A program made the translations under genes and the position numbers. A stretch of DNA of 64,000 nt from Alphaproteobacteria bacterium (GTDB taxonomy: Bacteria; Pseudomonadota; Alphaproteobacteria; UBA8366; Aestuariispiraceae), in assembly GCA_033344895.1 (NCBI GenBank), contig JAWPMN010000001.1, forward strand, positions 1,426,001-1,490,000. The letters are read 5' to 3'. The notes beneath the pieces are model-generated. The model made no database searches. It was not told the origin of the DNA and saw nothing but the letters and a program-made list of their open reading frames with translations. The stretch's first letter is position 1. The number at the start of each line of letters is the position of its first letter. This document shows positions 57,687-64,000 of the stretch, piece by piece.

Positions 57687-58463
57687 ATGGGCTACGAATT
57701 CATTCAGACGGAGAAGAAGGATGCCGTCGGCATCGTCACCCTGAACCGTCCGAAGGCGCTGAACGCGCTCTGCGCCGGCCTGATCGAGGAACTGGGCCGC
57801 GCCCTCGACGACATGGAAGCCGACGATGCCATCGGCGCCGTCATTCTGACCGGCTCTGAGAAGGCCTTCGCCGCCGGTGCGGACATCAAGGAGATGTCCG
57901 ACAAGTCCTTCATGGACGTCTACCTGCAGGACTTCATCACCAACGGCTGGGAGCGGATCACGACCTGCCGCAAGCCGATCATCGCGGCGGTGGCCGGCTA
58001 TGCCCTGGGTGGCGGGTGCGAAGTTGCGATGATGTGCGACTTCATCATCGCCGCCGAGAACGCCAAGTTCGGCCAGCCGGAAATCACCATCGGCACCATT
58101 CCCGGCGCCGGCGGCACCCAGCGCCTGACCCGTTTCGTGGGCAAGTCCAAGGCCATGGAAATGTGCCTGACCGGCCGGCTGATGGACGCGGCCGAAGCGG
58201 AACGGTCCGGATTGGTCAGCCGCGTCGTCCCGAATGACGAGCTGATGAGCGACGCCCTCAAGACGGCGACGCAGATCGCCGGCCTGTCGCGCCCGGTCGT
58301 CATGATGGCGAAGGAATCCGTGAACCGCGCCTATGAGACGACGCTGACCGAGGGCATCCGCTTCGAACGTCGTCTCTTCCATTCGACCTTCGCCACCGAA
58401 GATCAGAAGGAAGGCATGGCCGCCTTTGCGGAAAAGCGCACGCCGAAATGGAAGAACCGCTGA
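57687..58463 (+). CDS. Enoyl-CoA hydratase
   Basis: 258 aa from ATG 57687 with GAGGAA upstream; starting at 57645 would overlap the previous gene. Crotonase signature [20 protein letters not shown] and the second loop [20 protein letters not shown] carry both catalytic Glu residues; oxyanion-hole AGADIKEM. It hydrates 2-enoyl-CoA in beta-oxidation. Short-chain type by similarity. It precedes rpsT, a recurrent alphaproteobacterial order. Confidence 0.93.
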   Translation: MGYEFIQTEKKDAVGIVTLNRPKALNALCAGLIEELGRALDDMEADDAIGAVILTGSEKAFAAGADIKEMSDKSFMDVYLQDFITNGWERITTCRKPIIAAVAGYALGGGCEVAMMCDFIIAAENAKFGQPEITIGTIPGAGGTQRLTRFVGKSKAMEMCLTGRLMDAAEAERSGLVSRVVPNDELMSDALKTATQIAGLSRPVVMMAKESVNRAYETTLTEGIRFERRLFHSTFATEDQKEGMAAFAEKRTPKWKNR

Positions 58464-58585
58464 TTGCGGACGTAAGGAACCAGTGCGGGGTTGACGGGCC
58501 GGTCCGGTATCCGTATAAGCGCCGCCGATCTGATACACGACTGGCCCGGCGCTGACCGGCGCCCTGGAAGGCAAGAGACAAAGCT

Positions 58586-58852
58586 ATGGCGAACCATGCA
58601 TCCGCGCTGAAGCGCATCCGCCAGACGAAAAAACGCACCGACCGCAACATGGCGCGTCGCAATCGCGTTCGCACCTTCGTGCGCCGCGTTGAAGAGGCGA
58701 TCGCCTCGGGCGACAAGGACGCCGCCGAAGCGGCCCTGAAGGCAGCCATGCCGGAACTGCACCGCAGCGCGTCGAAAGGCGTGATGCGCAAGGACACGGC
58801 GTCGCGCAAGATCAGCCGCCTGGCGCACCGCGTTAAGGCTGTCGGCGCCTGA
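58586..58852 (+). CDS. rpsT: 30S ribosomal protein S20
   Basis: 88 aa. A highly basic helical-hairpin protein, [20 protein letters not shown] then [20 protein letters not shown], ending [15 protein letters not shown]. Binds 16S rRNA early in assembly. RBS AAGGCAAGAG precedes the ATG. Confidence 0.97.
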   Translation: MANHASALKRIRQTKKRTDRNMARRNRVRTFVRRVEEAIASGDKDAAEAALKAAMPELHRSASKGVMRKDTASRKISRLAHRVKAVGA

Positions 58853-58894
58853 TCGACCGCCCGCCGGAACTTCAGTTCCGCAGCGATGAATTCC

Positions 58895-58927
58895 GAAACC
58901 GCCGTCCGGATCCCGGGCGGCGGTTTC
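58895..58927 (+). terminator. rpsT terminator-like hairpin
   Basis: GAAACCGCCGTCC (58895-58907) pairs with GGGCGGCGGTTTC (58915-58927), about 12 of 13 bp including G-T pairs. The U-tract is weak. Confidence 0.65.
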
Positions 58928-59810
58928 GCTTGGCCGTTCATCGTTCTGTCGCCTTTCCGTCACACTCCGCCGCTCTCGAAACACGTCCCGTCAGCACGGG
59001 AATCCGGCGGCATTCCGGTGTTGATTTCGGCATCCCGCAGACTCGAAACGCTTTTTCGCGGCGCAATACATTTGTCCTGTTTTAGGGGTTTCGGGCGGAG
59101 TCAGAATGCGTTCAGAGTCAACAGATTTATTTTCCGAATCACCCTGGCAGACGGCTTGATCGGCAAATAGCGGCTGAGTAGGATTGCTTTCGGTGAGGTT
59201 GGTCACACCTACCCGGAACCAGAAGAACAGTAATTCTTTCAGAAAAATGAAAGATAAATCCCGAGGACAAGAAGCAATAAAAGGTCGTTCAGCTTAATCA
59301 CGCCTGATTTATGCTTTCTTCGGAACTGTTTCTACTGCCACTTGCCGGGCATCGGCGGGTTTGGACTTGTTTAGTCAGACCCTCCAGTGGGGAGTGCAAT
59401 TGAAATAAAGGGGTGCACAACGGTCTCGCCGTTGCCGACTTCCTTGTATTTGCATTCCAGTGATTGATCCCATCGGTCCGACCGGCACGGGGGCGCTGCG
59501 GGTCGGGCGTAGTCCGGTTCCGTTCCCGGTATTGTCCGGGCCGGCGGAGCAGGCGCCGAATTGGCTTAAGCGGGGTGCGGGACAATGCACCATATCCGAA
59601 AAGGCCATCGGCGGGGGTGGGCAGGTATTTAGGCAGGATCGCGACGCCGCCCTGGCGGAGGTCCGGCTCCTACCGGCAGCGGGCTGGCTGTCGGAGATTT
59701 GGAACGGGTCGCCGTCATCAGGCCTGATTTGGCGTTGGTGATTGACGATTGGTATAGGCGAAAGCGGGCCAAACTGGCCGCAACGAATTTGGCGGGGGTT
59801 ACGTCGGTCA
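58928..59810. other. Noncoding region between rpsT and dnaA
   Basis: About 880 bp with no credible gene; the open frames found here have no RBS or recognisable product. A sub-stretch at about 59090-59350 is AT-rich. I searched by eye for DnaA boxes (TTATCCACA and close variants) on both strands and found none convincing. It probably carries the dnaA promoter and may include part of the origin; I cannot show that. Confidence 0.5.
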
Positions 59811-61175
59811 ATGGACGGCACTACGACTGAGCAATGGGCGCGCGTGCGCGCTGCGCTGCGCGAAGAATTCGGCGAAAACGCATATCGCAGCTGGCTCAAA
59901 CCACTGACCTTTGAGGGGGTGGACGGAGACACGGTGCATCTGTCGGTCCCGACGCGGTTCATGCGCAACTGGATCGAATCCCAGTATGGCGAGCGGCTGA
60001 CGGCGCTCTGGGCGTCAGAATGTCACAGCATCCGGGCCGTCGCGGTCCGCCAGGCCAAGCAGCGACCGACGGCGCAGGGTCTGCCCGAGGAAGCCGTCTC
60101 CGTTCCGGAGGCGGAACTGGCCGAGTCTCCCGAAGATGTCGCCGCCGCCAATCTGTCGGCCCCGATCGACCCGCGCTTCACCTTTGAGACCTTCATCGTC
60201 GGCAAGCCGAACGAACTGGCCTTCGCCGCCGCGCGCCGTGTGGCCGAAGCCCCGAACGTTCCGTTCAATCCTCTATTCCTGTTCGGTGGGGTCGGCCTGG
60301 GCAAGACGCATCTGATGCATGCCATCGCCGGTCATATCCGGACCGCCGCGCCGCAGAAGAAGGTGCTTTATCTGTCGGCCGAAAAGTTCATGTACCAGTT
60401 CATCCGGGCGCTGCGCTACAAGGACACGATGGCGTTCAAGGAGATGTTCCGATCCGTCGATGTCCTGATGATCGACGACGTGCAGTTCATCGCCGGCAAG
60501 GAAAGCACCCAGGAAGAGTTCTTCCATACCTTCAACGCCCTCGTCGACCAGAACCGCCAGGTCGTGATTTCGGCCGACAAGTCGCCGGCCGAACTGGACG
60601 GTATCGAGGATCGTATGAAATCCCGCTTGGGCTGGGGCCTTGTCGCGGAGATCCATTCCACCACCTACGAGCTGCGCCTCGGCATCCTGCAGTCCAAGGC
60701 GGAGCAGATGCAGGTCGACGTGCCGGTCAAGGTCCTGGAGTTCCTGGCGCACCGCATTTCCTCCAATGTGCGGGAGCTGGAGGGCGCGCTGAACCGTCTG
60801 GTGGCCTATGCCAATCTGGTCGGCCGTCCGATCACGCTGGAGAATGCCCAGGACGTGCTGCACGACCTGCTGCGCGCCAATGACCGCAAGGCGACGATCG
60901 AAGAGATCCAGAAGCGTGTGGCCGAGCATTACAACATCAAGGTGTCGGAGATGCATTCCGCGCGGCGCAGCCGTGCCGTCGCGCGCCCGCGCCAGGTCGC
61001 GATGTATCTGTCCAAGCAGTTGACCGCCCGGTCGCTGCCGGAGATCGGCCGCAAGTTCGGCGGACGCGACCACACGACGGTCATGCATGCCGTCAAGAAG
61101 GTCGATGAACTGCGCCAGAACGATCACAGTTTTGCCGAAGACGTGGAGCTGCTGCGGCGCATGCTGGAAGGGTGA
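59811..61175 (+). CDS. dnaA: Chromosomal replication initiator DnaA
   Basis: 454 aa from ATG 59811 ([20 protein letters not shown]). Domain I about 1-85; short linker; domain III AAA+ with [20 protein letters not shown] and Walker [21 protein letters not shown]; domain IV HTH with the DnaA signature [17 protein letters not shown]. It opens oriC and regulates initiation. The open frame extends to 59742 but the ATG at 59811 matches family N-termini. Confidence 0.97.
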   Translation: MDGTTTEQWARVRAALREEFGENAYRSWLKPLTFEGVDGDTVHLSVPTRFMRNWIESQYGERLTALWASECHSIRAVAVRQAKQRPTAQGLPEEAVSVPEAELAESPEDVAAANLSAPIDPRFTFETFIVGKPNELAFAAARRVAEAPNVPFNPLFLFGGVGLGKTHLMHAIAGHIRTAAPQKKVLYLSAEKFMYQFIRALRYKDTMAFKEMFRSVDVLMIDDVQFIAGKESTQEEFFHTFNALVDQNRQVVISADKSPAELDGIEDRMKSRLGWGLVAEIHSTTYELRLGILQSKAEQMQVDVPVKVLEFLAHRISSNVRELEGALNRLVAYANLVGRPITLENAQDVLHDLLRANDRKATIEEIQKRVAEHYNIKVSEMHSARRSRAVARPRQVAMYLSKQLTARSLPEIGRKFGGRDHTTVMHAVKKVDELRQNDHSFAEDVELLRRMLEG

Positions 61176-61658
61176 TTCGCGAAAATCGTCACGACGGTCC
61201 GAATCGACACCCGAGATGCCGATTCCCGCGCCGCGATCCGAATTTTCGACCCGCCGAGGCTCGAACCAAAAATTACCCTGATTTCAACCCCTTACAGAAC
61301 TTCACGATGCGCCTTGCCGAGACTGGACAAGGTCGTCGGGAATCGCCAAAAAAAACGCGGATTTCTTGGGCGCGCATGCTATAGTCCGGTCCCGTTCGGA
61401 CCCCTCGGCAAAAGCGTCGAAATCCTCGGTCCGGCGGGCGGAATCCGGTCTCGCGATTCGGCCCGGTCCATCCGCGAAACCACCCCCGTCCGATCCCGAT
61501 CCGTCGGGAAAGGATACGACCCTCAGAAGCCGGGGTCGTCAGGGTCAAGACAGACGAACAGGGAGTGCGCTCGCGGCGTTTTCGCCCGGAAATGCTGAAA
61601 TGACAGGGTCCCCGCGGACGCTCAGGTGCAACCAAACACGGAAACGATCTTCTAAGCC
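61176..61658. other. Noncoding spacer between dnaA and dnaN
   Basis: 483 bp without a credible ORF. It carries the dnaN leader and RBS region. No tRNA, hairpin terminator with U-tract, or DnaA box was evident. Confidence 0.5.
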
Positions 61659-62774
61659 ATGAAACTCACCATCGAACGGGCCGCGCTGCTTCGCGCATTG
61701 AACCATGTGCAGAGTGTCGTCGAGCGCCGCAATACCATCCCGATCCTTGCCAACGTCCTGATCGAGGCGCGCGACGGCATGTTGAGCCTGAACGCGACCG
61801 ATATGGACATTTCGATTGTCGAGCGCACCGCGGCCGAGGTCGGGACCCCCGGCTCGATCACCGCGCCGGCCCATACGCTCTACGACATCGTCCGCAAACT
61901 GCCGGATGGCGCTCAGGTCGACCTTGACGCGACCGGCGAGGGGGATCGCCTGATCCTGTCGTCGGGGCGGTCCCGTTTCACGCTGCAGACGCTGCCGACC
62001 GAGGACTTCCCGGTCATGACCGGCGGCGACATGCCGCACAGCTTCGATCTGGATGCCGGCGCGCTGCGCACCCTGATCGACCGCACCCGCTTCGCCATCT
62101 CCACGGAGGAGACGCGCTACTATCTGAACGGCATCTACCTGCACAGCGTCACCGAAAACGACGCCAAGCTGCGGGCCGTCGCCACCGACGGGCACCGTCT
62201 GGCACGGGTCGAAATCGACCTGCCGGAAGGCGCGGCAGGCATTCCGGGCGTCATCGTCCCGCGCAAGACCGTCGCCGAGCTGCGCAAGCTGATCGAGGAA
62301 ACCGACGGCGCGGTCACCGTGACCCTGTCGGACACCAAGGTCCGCTTCGCCTTCGACGAGGCCGTGCTGATCTCCAAGCTGATCGACGGGACCTTCCCGG
62401 ACTACGAGCGGGTCATTCCGACCGGCAACGACAAGATCCTGTCCGTCGATCGCAACAGCTTCTCCCAGGCCGTCGACCGCGTGTCGACCATCGCGACCGA
62501 AAAGCTGCGCGCGGTGAAGCTCAGCATCGATGCCGGGCAGCTCACGCTCAGCGCGTCGAGCCAGGAAAACGGCACGGCCGTCGAGGAGCTGCCGGTCGAC
62601 TATGACAAGGATTCCATCGAGATCGGCTTCAACGCCCGCTACCTGATGGACATCGCGGATCAGATCGAAAGCGTCCAGGCACAGTTCGTCCTGGCCGATG
62701 CCGCGTCCCCGACTATCGTCCGGGATTCGGAAGATCCGGGTGCGCTTTACGTGCTGATGCCGATGCGGGTGTGA
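61659..62774 (+). CDS. dnaN: DNA polymerase III beta sliding clamp
   Basis: 371 aa. The N-terminus MKLTIERAALLRALNHVQSV and the three clamp domains (about 1-120, 125-245, 250-371) are standard; NRYLMDI-type LMDIADQIESVQ and the C-terminal GALYVLMPMRV complete the family pattern. The dimer encircles DNA and binds the polymerase through the domain II/III pocket. Followed 7 bp later by recF. Confidence 0.97.
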   Translation: MKLTIERAALLRALNHVQSVVERRNTIPILANVLIEARDGMLSLNATDMDISIVERTAAEVGTPGSITAPAHTLYDIVRKLPDGAQVDLDATGEGDRLILSSGRSRFTLQTLPTEDFPVMTGGDMPHSFDLDAGALRTLIDRTRFAISTEETRYYLNGIYLHSVTENDAKLRAVATDGHRLARVEIDLPEGAAGIPGVIVPRKTVAELRKLIEETDGAVTVTLSDTKVRFAFDEAVLISKLIDGTFPDYERVIPTGNDKILSVDRNSFSQAVDRVSTIATEKLRAVKLSIDAGQLTLSASSQENGTAVEELPVDYDKDSIEIGFNARYLMDIADQIESVQAQFVLADAASPTIVRDSEDPGALYVLMPMRV

Positions 62775-62781
62775 CCGCTTC

Positions 62782-63987
62782 GTGTCCACCCTCGTCGCAG
62801 CGTCGGCCGAGACGCGAATGGCCATGGCAAAGACCGGGGCAGATACCGGACCCGGCCGGACATTGGCGGTACGCCGTCTGCGGCTGACCGCGTTCCGGAA
62901 CTATGAGACGGCGGCGCTGGAGCTCGATTCGCGCCCGGTGGTTCTGACCGGGCAGAACGGCGCCGGAAAAACGAACCTGCTGGAGGCGGTATCGATGCTG
63001 ACCCCCGGCCGGGGGTTGCGGCGGGCCCGGACGCAGGAACTGGACCGTGTCGTGCCCGGCAGCGCGGCGCCGGCAGGTGCCTGGGCCGTTGCCGGCACGG
63101 TCGACACGCCGACCGGGCCGGTGGATCTGGGCACGGGGCGCGATCCGGAAGGCGAGCGCCGCGTGGTCCGGATCGACGGAGAGGCCGGCCGCAGCCAGGC
63201 GGCACTGGGCGAGCATCTGTCGGTGGTCTGGCTGACGCCGCAGATGGACCGGCTGTTCCAGGAATCGTCGGGCGAACGCCGACGGTTCCTCGACCGGCTG
63301 ATCTATGGCTTCGATCCGGCCCATGCCGGACGGGTCACGGCCTATGACAAGGCGCTGCGGCAGCGGGCGCGCCTGCTGAAGGATGGTGGCGGCGACGCGG
63401 CGTGGCTCGGCGCGCTGGAAGCCCAGATGATCGAGCGCGGGATCGCCATCGCGGCGGCGCGGCTCGACATGGCCGATCGCCTGGCGCGGGCCTGCACGCA
63501 GCAGGACGGCCCCTTCCCCGGGGCGGCCATCGCGGTCGACGGCGATGTAGAGAACTGGCTGGCCGATCTGCCGGCGCTGGAGGCGGAAGAGCGGTTCGCG
63601 GAGGCGCTGCGCGACAGCAGACGGCGCGATTCCGAGGCCGGCGGCGCCGCGGTGGGGCCCCATCGGTCCGATCTGGCGGTGACGCATCTGGCCAAGGGCT
63701 TGCCCGCGGCCCAGTGCTCGACCGGGGAGCAGAAGGCGCTGCTGATCGCCATCGTCCTGGCCCATGCGCGGCTGCAGGGCGCGGAGCGCGGGGCTGGACC
63801 GGTCCTGCTGCTGGACGAGGTGGCGGCGCATCTGGACGCGGCCCGGCGCGACGCATTGTTCGACACGGTCTTGGGCCTGGGGCTCCAGGCCTGGATTACC
63901 GGCACGGATGCCGGCGTGTTCGACGCCCTGAGCGACAGGGCGCAGTATTTCGAGGTGGCGGCAGCGACGGTCCGCCCAGTGGTTTGA
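62782..63987 (+). CDS. recF: DNA replication and repair protein RecF
   Basis: 401 aa from GTG 62782; ATG 62818 is a reasonable alternative because neither has a clear RBS. ABC-type SMC-like ATPase: Walker A VVLTGQNGAGKTNLLEAVSM, the arm SSGERRRFLDRLIYGFDPAH, signature CSTGEQKALLIAIVLAHARL and Walker B PVLLLDEVAAHLD. It loads RecA at gaps with RecO and RecR. The dnaA-dnaN-recF order is typical; the gene ends 13 bp before the window edge. Confidence 0.96.
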   Translation: MSTLVAASAETRMAMAKTGADTGPGRTLAVRRLRLTAFRNYETAALELDSRPVVLTGQNGAGKTNLLEAVSMLTPGRGLRRARTQELDRVVPGSAAPAGAWAVAGTVDTPTGPVDLGTGRDPEGERRVVRIDGEAGRSQAALGEHLSVVWLTPQMDRLFQESSGERRRFLDRLIYGFDPAHAGRVTAYDKALRQRARLLKDGGGDAAWLGALEAQMIERGIAIAAARLDMADRLARACTQQDGPFPGAAIAVDGDVENWLADLPALEAEERFAEALRDSRRRDSEAGGAAVGPHRSDLAVTHLAKGLPAAQCSTGEQKALLIAIVLAHARLQGAERGAGPVLLLDEVAAHLDAARRDALFDTVLGLGLQAWITGTDAGVFDALSDRAQYFEVAAATVRPVV

Positions 63988-64000
63988 GCCGACGGGATAC

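Noticed and set aside
59090-59350. Calling this AT-rich patch oriC
   Set aside because: No DnaA boxes or 13-mer repeats could be shown; AT-richness near dnaA alone is not enough.
1-64000. CRISPR arrays, rRNA operons or insertion sequences
   Set aside because: No regularly spaced repeats with unique spacers, no rRNA sequence and no transposase were found on reading through the window.

Overview
The window is about 64% G+C with dense, short-spaced operons and looks like a chromosomal segment of an alphaproteobacterium, probably Rhodospirillales-like and marine or osmolyte-using. This rests on gene families and order: a TIGR02300/FYDLN-acid protein beside aroA-cmk-rpsA-ihfB, a Suv3-type helicase, a Cpa/Tad pilus locus, and dut-coaBC-ubiB-ubiE-mutM-rpsT-dnaA-dnaN-recF. 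The genus is inference only.

Layout. 1-1652: 3' part of a heterotetrameric sarcosine oxidase operon (soxB-soxD-soxA, minus strand). 1821-2197: facing 3' remnants of an NAD(P)H oxidoreductase and a LysR gene, an apparent deletion scar. 2250-11613: LysR/VOC divergent pair, S4 protein, an ArsR-dehalogenase-VOC cassette, the Suv3-like helicase, a BetI-type regulator with its operator, and a lipoprotein-DUF350-protease group. 11993-21453: tad/cpa pilus locus (flp, cpaA-F, tadB, tadC, with tadD inverted and convergent). 21557-25415: aminotransferase, Nudix hydrolase and sensor kinase.

25481-31553 is a 6-kb integrative element in the 3' end of tRNA-Ala(GGC), bounded by perfect 51-bp direct repeats. 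It carries a tyrosine integrase, an Xis-like protein, two XRE regulators (one with an evident operator), a candidate HUH-type replication initiator followed by repeats and hairpins that resemble an origin, a two-TM cargo gene on the opposite strand, and an unknown HTH protein. A matched 18-bp palindrome lies near each end.

31509-43903 is core: tRNA-Ala, FYDLN protein, aroA-methyltransferase-cmk-rpsA-ihfB-lapA, cobO and cobQ for cobamide synthesis, an iodotyrosine-deiodinase-like flavoprotein, and choline sulfatase (betC). With soxBDA and betI, betC points to use of choline sulfate, betaine and sarcosine. 44079-44841 holds a Fur-box-like site, a tiny ORF with a strong RBS and a translationally coupled unknown gene. 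Then come a PilJ-sensor hybrid kinase, argG, and a TPR/beta-barrel protein of the surface-lipoprotein-assembly-modifier type (candidate type XI secretion) next to a large secreted FecR-domain protein that could be its cargo. 51536-63987 holds an Rrf2 regulator, dut, coaBC, ubiB, ubiE, mutM, a small secreted protein, enoyl-CoA hydratase, rpsT, a 0.9-kb noncoding stretch and dnaA-dnaN-recF.

The best candidates for something little described are the tRNA-Ala element with a replication module, the SLAM-like/FecR pair, and the Fur-box dicistron of unknown function. All assignments come from reading the sequence; no database search was run.
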